NCBI RefSeq assembly: GCF_025905425.1
Contig: NZ_CP109603.1
Location: 1,772,001-1,836,000, forward strand
Source: Pseudomonas putida
GTDB taxonomy: Bacteria; Pseudomonadota; Gammaproteobacteria; Pseudomonadales; Pseudomonadaceae
Reading direction: 5' to 3'
Length of the DNA stretch: 64,000 bases
Part shown: positions 20,125 to 29,505 of the stretch, piece by piece
Layout of the letters: each line of letters begins with the position of its first letter
Numbering within the stretch: position 1 is the stretch's first letter
Translations under genes and position numbers: made by a program
The notes under the pieces: model-generated
What the model was told of the DNA's origin: nothing
The model's input: only the letters and a program-made list of their open reading frames with translations
Databases searched by the model: none

Positions 20125-21549
20125 ATGAGCGTATCTCGCATGGCCAGTGTTCACGCTGTAGCGCCGAGCCACATCGACGTGTTCAGCCCGTTTGACGGCC
20201 GCCTGGTGGGGCGCGTGCCCTGTCTGGACGCCACCGCTGTGCCCGCCTTGCTGGCGCGGGCACGGGCGGGGTGCGTTGAAAGTGCAGCGATGCCCCGGCA
20301 CCGTCGCGCGCGCATTCTGGAAGAGGCCGCGCGGTTGGTCGAGGCCGATGCCGCCGCGTTCGCCAACTTGATTGTGGCCGAAGCCGGTAAAACCCTGCGT
20401 CAGGCCCAGAAAGAAGTGAAGCGCTGTGTGAACACGCTGAAGCTGTCCGCCGAGGAAGCGCGGCGCAATGCCGGCGAAGTGGTGCCCTTCGAAGCGTATG
20501 AGGGCTCCGAGGCCCGCCAAGGCTGGTTCAGCCGTGAACCGCTGGGCCTGATTGTCGCGATCACGCCCTACAACGACCCGCTGAACCTGGTGGCGCACAA
20601 GTTAGGCCCGGCGATTGCCGGTGGTAATGCCGTGATCCTCAAACCGTCCGAACTGGCGCCGCTGTCGGCGTTGAAACTGGTCGATTGCTTGGTGCAGGCC
20701 GGGCTTGGCGAAAACGTGGTGACCACGGCAACCGGGGGTGTCGAGCTGGGCAAGGCATTGGTCGAGCTGCGCGAGGTGCGGATGATTTCGTTCACCGGCG
20801 GCTTTGCCACCGGTGAAGCGATCGCCCGCAGCGCTGGGTTGAAAAAGCTCGCCATGGACCTGGGCGGCAATGCGCCTGTGCTGGTGCTGGAGGACTGCGA
20901 GCTGGGGCCGACGGTGGAGTCTTGTGTGTCGGGTGCCTTCTGGGCAGCGGGGCAGAACTGCATCGGCACGCAACGGATCCTCGTGCAACGTAGCCTCTAC
21001 GCGGCATTTCGCGAGCAGTTCGTGGCGCAATCCAAGGCATTGTCCGTGGGGGACCCGGCGAGCACGGACACGGATGTCGGCCCGATGGTCACCGAACAGG
21101 CGGCCCGGCGCACCGAGCAACTGGTGGACGAGGCGCTGGGGGAGGGCGCGACACTGCTCTGCGGCCATCGTCGGCAAGGCGCGCTGTATGCCCCCACCGT
21201 ACTGGAAGCGGTCAGCCACAACAGCCGAATCTGGCTGCAGGAAGTGTTCGCCCCGGTGGTGATTCTGGAGCCGTTCGACACCCTGGACGAGGCCGTTGCC
21301 CTGGCCAATGCCCCGGAATACAGCCTGCATGCGGGGGTATTCACCCGCGACCTGTCGACGGCGCTGAAGCTGGCCCGGCGGATCGAGGCCGGGGGCGTGA
21401 TGATTAACGACTCGTCCGATTACCGCTTCGACGCCATGCCGTTTGGCGGCTTCAAGTACGGCAGCCTGGGCCGCGAAGGGGTGCGGTTTGCCTATGAAGA
21501 CATGACCCAGCCCAAGGTGGTGTGCATCAACGACCTGGACCCGCAGTAA
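20125..21549 (+). CDS. NAD(P) aldehyde dehydrogenase, proposed aspartate-semialdehyde oxidising
   Basis: This 474-residue member of the aldehyde dehydrogenase superfamily has its catalytic cysteine at C279 in GQNCIGTQR. The cofactor loop is FTGGFATG and the C-terminal [13 protein letters not shown] is intact. The usual general-base ELGG motif reads DLGG here (MDLGGNAP), a conservative but notable change. The closest kinds are phosphonoacetaldehyde, lactaldehyde and glyceraldehyde dehydrogenases. Being 12 bases behind homoserine dehydrogenase, it probably oxidises aspartate semialdehyde to aspartate, completing homoserine to aspartate. This is not an Asd-type phosphorylating enzyme. Phosphonoacetaldehyde is an alternative but no phosphonate genes are near. 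Confidence 0.8.
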   Translation: MSVSRMASVHAVAPSHIDVFSPFDGRLVGRVPCLDATAVPALLARARAGCVESAAMPRHRRARILEEAARLVEADAAAFANLIVAEAGKTLRQAQKEVKRCVNTLKLSAEEARRNAGEVVPFEAYEGSEARQGWFSREPLGLIVAITPYNDPLNLVAHKLGPAIAGGNAVILKPSELAPLSALKLVDCLVQAGLGENVVTTATGGVELGKALVELREVRMISFTGGFATGEAIARSAGLKKLAMDLGGNAPVLVLEDCELGPTVESCVSGAFWAAGQNCIGTQRILVQRSLYAAFREQFVAQSKALSVGDPASTDTDVGPMVTEQAARRTEQLVDEALGEGATLLCGHRRQGALYAPTVLEAVSHNSRIWLQEVFAPVVILEPFDTLDEAVALANAPEYSLHAGVFTRDLSTALKLARRIEAGGVMINDSSDYRFDAMPFGGFKYGSLGREGVRFAYEDMTQPKVVCINDLDPQ

Positions 21550-21663
21550 CGGCCTGACCTGCCTTGACTCTCCCGTTACAGGCAGGCTTTACCCAGAGGT
21601 CGCCAACAAGAAACCCACTGCGCTGTCGCGCAAGCGCAAAGGCTGTCAGCCAGTCACGGACCC

Positions 21664-21744
21664 TGTGGGAGCGGATTTACCCGCGAACACCGGCAAAGCC
21701 GGTGCCATACCTGCGGCGTCTGCTTGGCAGAACCCGTTCCCACA
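21664..21744. repeat. Degenerate REP pair downstream of the homoserine cluster
   Basis: TGTGGGAGCGGATTTACCCG at 21664 and a shortened, diverged opposite copy ending CCCGTTCCCACA at 21744 flank a CACCGGCAAAGCCGGTG hairpin. The gap from 21550 to 22029 otherwise holds nothing I can name apart from the promoter region of the next gene. Confidence 0.8.
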
Positions 21745-22029
21745 GGGGCAGCCATTCGCTTATGACCTTTGCTGTCTGCGTGACCGTGCAACCTCGAATT
21801 CAAACAATTCGAAGGAAAAACCTCGTGAAGCGCATAGCCATTTTCTGGCCCTGAGTTGAGAGGGATCGCCGTCGCGTCTTTCAGCCACCTTGGTTGCTGT
21901 CGAAAACGGAAAGTAATGTGGGTATGATGTGATGGCCTTGAGCCACCTTTGTCGAGGGCCGCGCCTCACCTTTGATAAAACTGACTTACTCCCCTACTTT
22001 TACCCGCGACCTTGGAACGGTGACACGCA

Positions 22030-23559
22030 ATGGATGCCAGCATTCAGAAGATTGAACTCTACGGCCACACCCTCGAAACACCGCAGAGCAAGCTTGATAC
22101 CAACCAGGTCAGGCGAGCGTTCTCGACGATCGCCTCGACGTGGTCGCGGAAAATCAACGCCAGCTTTTATGATCTGTTTTCCAATCTGGATAGCCTCTAT
22201 GACGGTGGCGACGATCTAGCAGACAAGATTCGCGCCGAGGCAATAGGCCAAGCTATCAAACTCACCGTGGCCCACGGGATTTACGATATCGACGAGGAAC
22301 GCTTCTACGACGCGTTCATGCAGCGCTACGACTCATGGGATGAAGACTTCGGCGTATTGGCCGAGCAATATGAAGCCATTGCCGAGCGCTCAGCCGAACT
22401 GGATGCGCATCGCACCAATCGCCGACGTGGCCGACGCCAATGGGTAGGCTACTCAGAGAAGGCGGTACACGATGCCGACGCGAAGAACCTGATGTCCAAT
22501 ATTGGCCATGGTGTATTCAACCTGATGGCCAAAGGGATCAGCGCACTCGGCGACTCGTTCAAGAAAGAAGAGATTTTCAAGAACCCGGCAACGGTCAAGG
22601 CTTTCGCAGACGGTGCCAGCAGTATCGTCAATGCGGCCTACCAGGCGACGCTCGACGCCATCAATGCCGATTCACCTGGGAAGTTACATGGCTACTCGAA
22701 AGACGAGATCAGAAAATCCCAAGCGATTACCGAAAATATCGAAAAAGGCCTGATCCCGGAAGAGGCCGTTCTGCCATCAGCGATCAAGGCGATCAGTGCT
22801 TATCCTTACAACGAGCGGATCTACCCAATCCTGCTGCGCAAGTTCGGCGGTGATCAAGGGCGACTCGATGGCGTTGTGGAGTACTTCGGTGCGGGCGACT
22901 TGCTCAAGGAAAAGCAAACGCTGATCCAGGAGCAATTGCGCCAGTGCGACCTGAGCACGGTGGATACTTTCAACGCCAGTCGGCCGGACATCAAGCGCTA
23001 CGCGCAATTCATCTGTTATGACGGTTTCGAGGAACACTGTGAGCGAGTGATCGCGAAAATTGTGGCGCGCGAAACTCAAGCAAGCGCGCAGTCTGCCGTC
23101 GCACCTGAATTACCGGGCGCACCAAAACACGGTGGCAGCGGGTTGACCGTGGCGACTGCCGCCCGAGGCTTCAGATCCAATGCCGACCATAAGTTTTACG
23201 TGGCGCCAGACTTGCCGGTGAAGAAAATCCTGGCCTTCGAATCCAAAAACGCGCTGAACATTGCCAAGGACGAGGTGGTGTTCTTCTTCGACGAAACGCT
23301 GTTCGGTTCGGGCGACAAAGGCGTATTGGTTGATCTTGAGTACGTGTATGTGCACTTGCAATTCAAGGAGTCGCACCGCGTGGCGCTTGCCGATATCGCC
23401 GACGTTATCATCAGCGGTCTGATGAATAAAAAGCTGACGATCGCCAAACGTGACGGAACTCGGGTGGATGTGGTGCTGACGCAAAGCAACAAAGGCGCGA
23501 CCAGCCTCAGCGAGGCTATTGTTGGCCTTGTGCGATTGAGAGGGGAAGCGGGGAACTGA
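22030..23559 (+). CDS. Conserved hypothetical protein with a C-terminal PH-like domain
   Basis: I do not recognise the family of this 509-residue protein. It has no signal peptide or membrane helix, is rich in charged helices through about residue 330, and contains a basic linker (TNRRRGRRQ). After a low-complexity stretch (about 360-385), the C-terminal 120 residues look like a compact beta domain: KDEVVFFFDETLFGSGDKGVL resembles the start of bacterial PH-like (YokE/YcxB-type) domains, and the last residues read ISGLMNKKLTIAKRDGT. The start ATG has only a weak GGAACGG site. It is a single gene flanked by REP elements, with no obvious partner. Function unknown. Confidence 0.75.
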   Translation: MDASIQKIELYGHTLETPQSKLDTNQVRRAFSTIASTWSRKINASFYDLFSNLDSLYDGGDDLADKIRAEAIGQAIKLTVAHGIYDIDEERFYDAFMQRYDSWDEDFGVLAEQYEAIAERSAELDAHRTNRRRGRRQWVGYSEKAVHDADAKNLMSNIGHGVFNLMAKGISALGDSFKKEEIFKNPATVKAFADGASSIVNAAYQATLDAINADSPGKLHGYSKDEIRKSQAITENIEKGLIPEEAVLPSAIKAISAYPYNERIYPILLRKFGGDQGRLDGVVEYFGAGDLLKEKQTLIQEQLRQCDLSTVDTFNASRPDIKRYAQFICYDGFEEHCERVIAKIVARETQASAQSAVAPELPGAPKHGGSGLTVATAARGFRSNADHKFYVAPDLPVKKILAFESKNALNIAKDEVVFFFDETLFGSGDKGVLVDLEYVYVHLQFKESHRVALADIADVIISGLMNKKLTIAKRDGTRVDVVLTQSNKGATSLSEAIVGLVRLRGEAGN

Positions 23560-23596
23560 ATAAAAGCGGCTAGACAGTGTGGGCGAGTCCATACAT

Positions 23597-23690
23597 AGGA
23601 GCGGGCTTGCCCAGCGTACACGGGCGTAGCTCGTGCCAGGCGGGTTCATTTTCAGGGCTGTTCTCTTCGCGGGACAAGCCCGCTCCCACA
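23597..23690. repeat. REP inverted pair
   Basis: AGGAGCGGGCTTGCCC near 23597 faces TTCGCGGGACAAGCCCGCTC... at 23666-23690, between the unknown 509-residue protein and the convergent cupin gene. It fills most of the 268-base gap. Confidence 0.85.
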
Positions 23691-23827
23691 AAGGCTCAGT
23701 TCTATGCTCGACCGCGCAGCCATGAGGTAGAGGGCTGTTGTGGCCTGCCGAAGAGCAGTCGAGCGCCGCCAGCAGACAAGCATGCAAACTGTCCTTGCGC
23801 TGCGCTCGATGAAACGCGACCCCGTGC

Positions 23828-24187
23828 CTAGTTCGCGGGCAAGAGGATCACGAAGTTCTTTTTCATGTCTTCCAGCACCGTCCATTTGCCCTTGGCGCCC
23901 GGTTCGATAATGAACGTGTCGCCAGCGGCCAGTGTGATGGGGGCGCAACCCTCAAGCTCGATGACGCAGCATCCACTCAGGACATGGCAGAACTCCCAAA
24001 CTTTGTAGTCGATGCGCCACGCTCCGGTGCTGGCTTCCCATTCTCCGGAAATGCGACCTTGCTGTTCATCGTGATAGTACTTGGACGTCAGCGTATGAGG
24101 GGTGCCTTCCACGACCTCTTCAAAAAAGGGAAGGTCGCGCACCGGTTGGATATCCAGTTCGCGGAACACGGTCAGTTTCTTGTTCAT
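23828..24187 (-). CDS. Small cupin-domain protein
   Basis: This 119-residue single-domain beta-barrel protein is of the cupin_3 type (DUF861, as in ureidoglycine aminohydrolase C-terminal domains). The run VWEFCHVLSGCCVIELEG and LAAGDTFIIEPGAKGKW are the two cupin motifs; the glutamate of motif 1 and the GD...PG turn are kept. No catalytic role can be assigned. It overlaps the stop of the GNAT gene by 4 bases (24184-24187) and is certainly co-translated with it. Confidence 0.82.
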   Translation of the reverse strand: MNKKLTVFRELDIQPVRDLPFFEEVVEGTPHTLTSKYYHDEQQGRISGEWEASTGAWRIDYKVWEFCHVLSGCCVIELEGCAPITLAAGDTFIIEPGAKGKWTVLEDMKKNFVILLPAN

Positions 24188-24777
24188 GGTTTTTTCTCGA
24201 GCACGTTGTGGATAGGGCGATACATCAAATAGGCTTCACCGGTTACGCCCAGCATCGGGTGCGGAACGATCTGGCAAGTTTTAACAATTTGAAAACCGTG
24301 ACGTTCGTAGAAGCGGCGTGCACCGTGGTTCTCTGCATAATCGATCAGGCATAGCCCATTCAGGCCAGCGTCCTCCGCGCGCTGCTGGGCGTGGCGAAGA
24401 AACTGCACGCCCAGCCCCTGGCTGCGCCAGGCCTCATCCAGGGCCAGGCTGGATATGTACAAGGTGTCGGGTATTTCCATATCGGAATAAGGTGCGAGGA
24501 CCGGGTCTGTCTCGACAGGACTGTCAGGGGTCTCGCGCAAGGCATAGCTATGCATCATGCCGATAACGCGCCCTTCGAAAGTGGCCATCAGGCAGTTCTT
24601 GTAGGAAAAGTCGCCCTGTTCCCTGGCATAGCGAGACGCACCGACACTCAGCAATGCTTCTCCAGGTGCGGCAAGCTTGCTCCATATGTAATCGGCCATG
24701 CCCTCCGATGTCAGTTGAAAGAAGCGCGCAATATCGTGCGCGTCCGAGGCTTGAGCGGGCCTGAAGTCGATAGGCAT
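24184..24777 (-). CDS. GNAT-family N-acetyltransferase
   Basis: This 197-residue acetyltransferase (acetyl-CoA dependent) has a standard GNAT core: LYISSLALDEAWRSQGLG contains the acetyl-CoA pyrophosphate loop (residues R-x-x-G-x-G/A variant RSQGLG) and CLIDYAENHGARRFYERHGF is motif B. An N-terminal phrase ARFFQLTSEGMADYIW is shared with acetyltransferases of unknown substrate common in Pseudomonas. The ATG at 24777 has GGGAG 8 bases upstream and is chosen over the ATG at 24792, which has none. It forms a two-gene unit with the cupin. Confidence 0.85.
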   Translation of the reverse strand: MPIDFRPAQASDAHDIARFFQLTSEGMADYIWSKLAAPGEALLSVGASRYAREQGDFSYKNCLMATFEGRVIGMMHSYALRETPDSPVETDPVLAPYSDMEIPDTLYISSLALDEAWRSQGLGVQFLRHAQQRAEDAGLNGLCLIDYAENHGARRFYERHGFQIVKTCQIVPHPMLGVTGEAYLMYRPIHNVLEKKP

Positions 24778-25073
24778 GTACAGTGCTCCCATGGGATCGG
24801 GGGGTTAGTTTTTCAAGGATTTCGCCTTTGACAGGGAGGCAGGGTAGGCGGGTTGAACGGTTCCCATCATGCTCTGGGCGAACACTGTCAGCACGGCGTG
24901 CGACGCTGCCCCATGCTCAAAGGCACGTGGCCGTCTAATGGCTCAGGCCTGGGGAATCGATCGTGCAGTTGCCGGAGGTGGTGAGGCGAGAAGCGGGGCG
25001 ACGTGTACTTTCATGGCGGGATGGCCGGAGTCAGAGCAGGGGGGCCTCCGATATGGGGTCGTATGTCACGAAA

Positions 25074-25175
25074 GGCAGCTACCGACCCATAGCGGCCCCT
25101 CGTGGAGGGCAGCTCATGGCCGATTGCTCCCCTCCGCGAGAGGCAGCTGTGGGCCAGCCCCTGGCGAGCGGCCAC
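25074..25175. repeat. Tandem degenerate 34-bp repeats
   Basis: GGCAGCT recurs at 25074, 25108 and 25142, exactly 34 bases apart, each followed by a similar run rich in GGCC/AGCGG. These are three tandem diverged units in the 500-base gap between the GNAT gene and the TonB receptor. The rest of that gap shows no coding signal. Units of this kind (GGCAGCT then a variable GGCC-rich part) are scattered in pseudomonad intergenic DNA as far as I recall. Confidence 0.6.
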
Positions 25176-25278
25176 TCTGGGTCGACAGCGGCTACCCGCA
25201 CCCTCGGTGAAGCTGGGGCCGCGTTGCAGCCCCTCAAGGGAATGCATCACAAAAGCCCCAGAAAACAACTCCGTGGTT

Positions 25279-27720
25279 TCAGAAGCTATATTTCACGGTG
25301 GCTAGCAAGTTGCGTGGTTCGCCATAGAAGGTAGAGGTATAGCTGCCCATGCCGCTGAAGTATTTCCGATCCGTAACGTTGTTGAGGTTCAACGTACCGC
25401 GCAAGTTGTCAGTGAAATCGTACGCAGCCATCAGTCCTGCGAGTGTGTAGCCCTTTTGCTCGAAATGGGCACTGACGGCGCTGGCGCCGAAGCCTAGAGT
25501 AGTGTCGTAGTAAGTCCTGCTCTGCCAGGAGACATTGCCACCGACAGTCAGGCGGTTGAGCAGGCCAGGCAACCGATATGTGGTAACCATACGGGCAATT
25601 TGTTCGGGCTGAGTGGTGCTGACTTTATTGTCGTCTTTGTCTTCCGAATGCCGGTAGGTATAGCCACCATGGACATTCCAGTCAGGCATCAGCTCACCGG
25701 AGATTTCGACCTCAAAACCCCGAGTATAGACCCCAGACGCGGCGCGGTAGGCGGTGGAATTGGGCACATCAACGCGCAGGCCATCAGCCTCGGCTACGTT
25801 GTCTTGCTCAGAGGTGAACACAGCCAGGCTGGCATTGAGGCGACCGTCGAAGTACTCGCCTTTAACTCCCAGTTCGTAGCTAGCACCGGTCAGTGGGTCG
25901 ATCGGTGTGCCGTTGCGATCCGGGTTGAAAGGTTGCGGCTTGAAGATATCGGCGTAGCTGGCATAGACCGTGTGGTGTTCGTCCAGGTCGTATGTAATGC
26001 CGGCATACGGCGTCACTACTCCGCTGTCGCGAGTATTGTAATGAACATTCGGGTTAGCCAATGGTGGGATTACCCCCCCCTGATCCCAGTAGTAGTCAGT
26101 TACTCGCGTACCTAGAATTACGTTCAGCTCATCGGTGGGTTTGAAAATCGCAGCGACATACGCCGCGCGCTCCCTGGCCACGGTATCGTACGGCACGGCA
26201 TACAGTGCATTGGTAGGCTTGGCTGGATCATTGTCCCAATTGAAGAAATCGTTAATTCGATAGCTACCGAACGAAATGGTTGCCGATTCATTCTCGTTGC
26301 GTGCCCAGTTGACGCCCATGACCATCTCATGCGTACGGCCGAACAGTTCGAACGGTCCGTTGGCGTAAGCTGCAAAATCTAGCTCTTTGGAAGTGGAATA
26401 GTACTTGCTGGTGTACGCAGTGGCCGAATGATCTAGCGCGTTGATCTGGCCATTGGCAGTGGAGGTCAGGTTATCAACGTCGTAACGCCGGAAGTTGGCC
26501 TCCATCTTAATTAGCCAGTCGTTTGCCAGGCGGTGCTCAACGCTTGTGAAGAAACGCTGGGTTTCTGTGTCGCTGTAGGACCACTTGGCACCGGAGTTGG
26601 TCGAACGCGAAGGTTTGACAGTAGCGCCGTTGGTAAAGAATGCTGGCAGGTTTGAGTTGGTTGAACCGTTGGCATGACCTTTCTGGTAGTCCAAGCCGAT
26701 AGCGATGGTAGTGCTGTCGCTGAGGTCTGCTTCAAGGATGCCATAAAAAACGTGATCCTCACGCTTGAGATAGTCAATATAGCTGCCTTCTTCCTGGGTG
26801 GCAGCCACCATGCGGCCCCGTAGGTGGTTGCTGTCGCTGAGTGAGCCAGAAAGATCTACTTCGGTTCGATACTGGTCCCAGGTCCCGGCACCTGCGCTGA
26901 CATGCCCCTGGAACTCAGCCGTGGGCCGCTTGCGCACGAAGTTGACAACGCCAGAGGGGAAACCGGTGCCATTGAGTAGACCGGCCGAGCCACGCAGTAC
27001 CTCGATCCGATCGTAGATGGCAGTACCGATCAGGCCATAGTTGTCACGCAATGGCGCGTTGGTGCTCAGGCTTGGCAGGCCATCGAACTGAAAATTGCTA
27101 ATCTCGAAGCCGCGGGCATAGAAGGCGTTCACCTCGGTATTGCTTTGGCTGACCGTCACCCCCGGCGTCTGGTTGAGCACGTCGGCAACACTCAGTAGGC
27201 CTTGGTCCTCTATCTGCTGACGGGTGATAACACTGACTGACTGCGGCGTGTGTCGCAGTGACAGCTTCATCTTGGTTGCAGTGCTGGTGCTGCCAGTGGT
27301 GTAGGAACCTGTATTCTCGGTGGTTTCGCCCAAACCGTTGGCCTGGATACTGGTAGCGCCCAATTGCACGGTGCCGGCTTGCACCTCGGCTTTTTCGAGG
27401 GTCAGTGTGCCGTTATCTGTGGTGCGCAGTTGTAGGCCACTGCCGATGAGCGCTTGTTCAACGGCAGCATGGGGGCTAAACAAGCCATTGACAGGATGGC
27501 TTTGCAGGCCGCGTAGAAGGTCCGGGTCAGCGATGATCACTTGGCCACTTTGCCGGGCGATTTGGCTTAGCGTCTGGTCTAGCGGTTGGGCGGATAGCTC
27601 ATACCGCATCTCATTCTGCGCAGCTGAAGCCGATGCGCTGGATAAGGCCGTGATACTGCCGGTGATGGCCAGGGAGACGGCTAGAGCCAGGTTCGCGGTG
27701 GGCGATCTAAGGGCGCGCAT
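25279..27720 (-). CDS. TonB-dependent siderophore receptor/transducer
   Basis: This 813-residue outer-membrane receptor imports a ferric siderophore and signals its presence. It has a signal peptide (cleavage near ASASA-AQN), a secretin/STN signalling domain (about 35-115: LSAQPLDQTLSQIARQSG), a plug domain (SLRHTPQSVSVITRQQIED to about 300) and a 22-strand barrel ending in aromatic F, as expected (VKYSF). The STN domain marks it as a transducer that talks to the FecR-type protein encoded just upstream. The FhuE/FpvA/FoxA group is closest; the ligand cannot be told from sequence. The gene is last in the order sigma, anti-sigma, receptor. Confidence 0.92.
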   Translation of the reverse strand: MRALRSPTANLALAVSLAITGSITALSSASASAAQNEMRYELSAQPLDQTLSQIARQSGQVIIADPDLLRGLQSHPVNGLFSPHAAVEQALIGSGLQLRTTDNGTLTLEKAEVQAGTVQLGATSIQANGLGETTENTGSYTTGSTSTATKMKLSLRHTPQSVSVITRQQIEDQGLLSVADVLNQTPGVTVSQSNTEVNAFYARGFEISNFQFDGLPSLSTNAPLRDNYGLIGTAIYDRIEVLRGSAGLLNGTGFPSGVVNFVRKRPTAEFQGHVSAGAGTWDQYRTEVDLSGSLSDSNHLRGRMVAATQEEGSYIDYLKREDHVFYGILEADLSDSTTIAIGLDYQKGHANGSTNSNLPAFFTNGATVKPSRSTNSGAKWSYSDTETQRFFTSVEHRLANDWLIKMEANFRRYDVDNLTSTANGQINALDHSATAYTSKYYSTSKELDFAAYANGPFELFGRTHEMVMGVNWARNENESATISFGSYRINDFFNWDNDPAKPTNALYAVPYDTVARERAAYVAAIFKPTDELNVILGTRVTDYYWDQGGVIPPLANPNVHYNTRDSGVVTPYAGITYDLDEHHTVYASYADIFKPQPFNPDRNGTPIDPLTGASYELGVKGEYFDGRLNASLAVFTSEQDNVAEADGLRVDVPNSTAYRAASGVYTRGFEVEISGELMPDWNVHGGYTYRHSEDKDDNKVSTTQPEQIARMVTTYRLPGLLNRLTVGGNVSWQSRTYYDTTLGFGASAVSAHFEQKGYTLAGLMAAYDFTDNLRGTLNLNNVTDRKYFSGMGSYTSTFYGEPRNLLATVKYSF

Positions 27721-27814
27721 GGGAGAATTTTCCTCGCTATGTGAGTGGTGTCAGCTGCTCTGTCGCACGAGCAGGCGAAACCCCTCACGACGGCGAAAAA
27801 TTTTTTGGCTGGAC

Positions 27815-28789
27815 CTACACGATGTCAATCAAGGTAATCGGGCCATAGCGGCTGAGCGTGATTGGCAGAACCTGAGCGAGCGATTGCAGGCTGCGTTCGC
27901 TGTCGTCCAATGGGAACACGCCGAACACCCGTAGCTTGGCTGCTGCCTCACTGATGCGCAGTACCCCGTCGCGGTATGGCCGCAGCGCATCGATGACCTC
28001 GCCCAGAGCCACATTGTTTACGTCCAGCAATCCTTCCAGCCACGCATTCAGCCTCCGATGCTGGCCGTCGAGCGGGTAAAGCGTCTCGCTGTCAAAGCGC
28101 AGTGCGTGGCCTGAGTCGAGCCTTACGCTGGCGCCATGCAGGGTGAGTACCTGTACGCTCTGTTGTTCAACGCTGACCAGTGTACGATGTGCCTGCTGGG
28201 CCACGATAAAGCGGCCGCCCAAGCAACTGATAAGGCCTTGAGCGGTACGCACCTCGAATGGGCGCTGGGCATCGTATTTCACCTCGATGCACAGCTCACC
28301 TTGGTGCAAGTGGACCCGACGCAGGTCTACGCTGTATTCAACATCCACTGTGGTGCGTGCATTGAGTGTGAGTACACTGCCATCAGCGAGCGCCATGCGT
28401 TTGCGTTCGCCAGTGCCGCTGAATGAATCGGTGAACAAGCCTTCGAGCGGCATACGTCGCTGCAAAGTGAGTAACCCGCTGAGTCCGGCCAGGAGCAACA
28501 GCGCACTACCTCCGCGTAAAAGCCGACGACGTTCGGGCGATATCGCGCCAGTGCGTAGTACCTGGGTTGCCGCACGCGCCGTGCTGGGTGACTGAACGGC
28601 GCTCAGTAACGGTTCGAAGGCAGGTGACATTGCACGGTTGAGACTTTCCCAGGCCTGCCGATGTTCTGTATTGCTGGCCAGCCAGCGGTCAAACGCTTGC
28701 CGCTCAGTGGCCCCGGCCTCCCCGGAATCGAGCCGCACTAGCCAATCAATGGCCTCCTGCACGGCTGGTGATAGAGCAGAGTGGCGCAC
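27815..28789 (-). CDS. FecR-type anti-sigma/sigma-regulator protein
   Basis: This 324-residue inner-membrane protein has a short cytoplasmic N-terminus that binds the sigma factor (AIDWLVRLDSGEAGATERQAFDRWL, typical DUF4880), one membrane helix (about 92-108, SALLLLAGLSGLLTL) and a periplasmic FecR domain (GERKRMALADGSVLTLNARTTVDVEY and onward). It relays siderophore occupancy from the receptor's STN domain to the ECF sigma factor. The start is a GTG, 4 bases past the sigma stop, with GGGAG upstream. Confidence 0.9.
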   Translation of the reverse strand: MRHSALSPAVQEAIDWLVRLDSGEAGATERQAFDRWLASNTEHRQAWESLNRAMSPAFEPLLSAVQSPSTARAATQVLRTGAISPERRRLLRGGSALLLLAGLSGLLTLQRRMPLEGLFTDSFSGTGERKRMALADGSVLTLNARTTVDVEYSVDLRRVHLHQGELCIEVKYDAQRPFEVRTAQGLISCLGGRFIVAQQAHRTLVSVEQQSVQVLTLHGASVRLDSGHALRFDSETLYPLDGQHRRLNAWLEGLLDVNNVALGEVIDALRPYRDGVLRISEAAAKLRVFGVFPLDDSERSLQSLAQVLPITLSRYGPITLIDIV

Positions 28790-28793
28790 GGCC

Positions 28794-29318
28794 TTAGCTC
28801 CCTATGCCTAGACTGGCCAAGTAACACTGGGTGACCGCACGCTTGATCCATCGCTCGATGGTGGCAAGGGATACGCCCAATTGCTCGGCAATCTGCTGGT
28901 GGGTGAGCCCTTCGAGGCGATTGAGCAAAAACGCGTGGCGCACTTTCTCGGGAAGCCCGTCCAATAAGGCATCTACCGCTTCGAGTGCTTCGCGCAGTAG
29001 AGCAAGGTCTTCTTCGCTCGGCACTACCGCTTTGGGCAAGTTGGCCAAGGCGTCGAGGTAGGCACGGTGAAGTTCGGTACGGCGCCAGAACGAACACAAT
29101 ACTCGCTTGGCGATCAGGCACAGAAATGCCCGAGGTTCTTCAACACTCGTCAGCTGAGGGGACTTTAGCGTACGAACGAAAGTATCTTGCGCCAAGTCTG
29201 CTGCATTGGCATGGCATCCCAATCGGCGCCACAGCCAGCCTTGCAGCCAGCGATGGTTTTCACTGTAAAGGCGATGGAAATGTTGGCTGTGGTGTAGGCT
29301 TGAATCGGTCATCAACAT
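28794..29318 (-). CDS. ECF sigma factor, iron-starvation type (FecI-like)
   Basis: This 174-residue sigma factor has region 2 (DLAQDTFVRTL) and region 4 (LEGLTHQQIAEQLGVSLATIERWIKRAV) as in FecI/PvdS/FpvI proteins. It directs RNA polymerase to the receptor promoter when the siderophore is bound. The ATG at 29318 has no good ribosome site; a second ATG at 29312 is possible. A Fur-like site immediately upstream indicates repression in iron-rich cells. Confidence 0.9.
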   Translation of the reverse strand: MLMTDSSLHHSQHFHRLYSENHRWLQGWLWRRLGCHANAADLAQDTFVRTLKSPQLTSVEEPRAFLCLIAKRVLCSFWRRTELHRAYLDALANLPKAVVPSEEDLALLREALEAVDALLDGLPEKVRHAFLLNRLEGLTHQQIAEQLGVSLATIERWIKRAVTQCYLASLGIGS

Positions 29319-29341
29319 GGAGGACTAAGAGGTTAATGCTC

Positions 29342-29358
29342 TTGATTCTCATTCATTG
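29342..29358. promoter_or_regulatory. Candidate Fur box before the ECF sigma gene
   Basis: TTGATTCTCATTCATTG reads on the other strand as AATGAGAATCAA, close to the GATAATGATAATC-type Fur consensus (GAGAATCA core). It is 24-40 bases upstream of the sigma-factor ATG, where Fur would block its promoter. Confidence 0.6.
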
Positions 29359-29505
29359 CTTAGTAAAGAGCAATGCCCCGGTGGAGGACAGGCTTCAGCG
29401 TTTTTTCTACCGGTGCGACCGGTTGCTACGGCCACATTGTCGTCAGTCGATCTAAGACCGAACTCCGGAAGACGTGTACGCGGTGCATACCCAGGAGGGA
29501 TGAAG

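Noticed and set aside
25074..25175. CRISPR array
   Set aside because: Only three units share a 7-base word at 34-base spacing; repeats are not conserved along their length and no cas gene is near.
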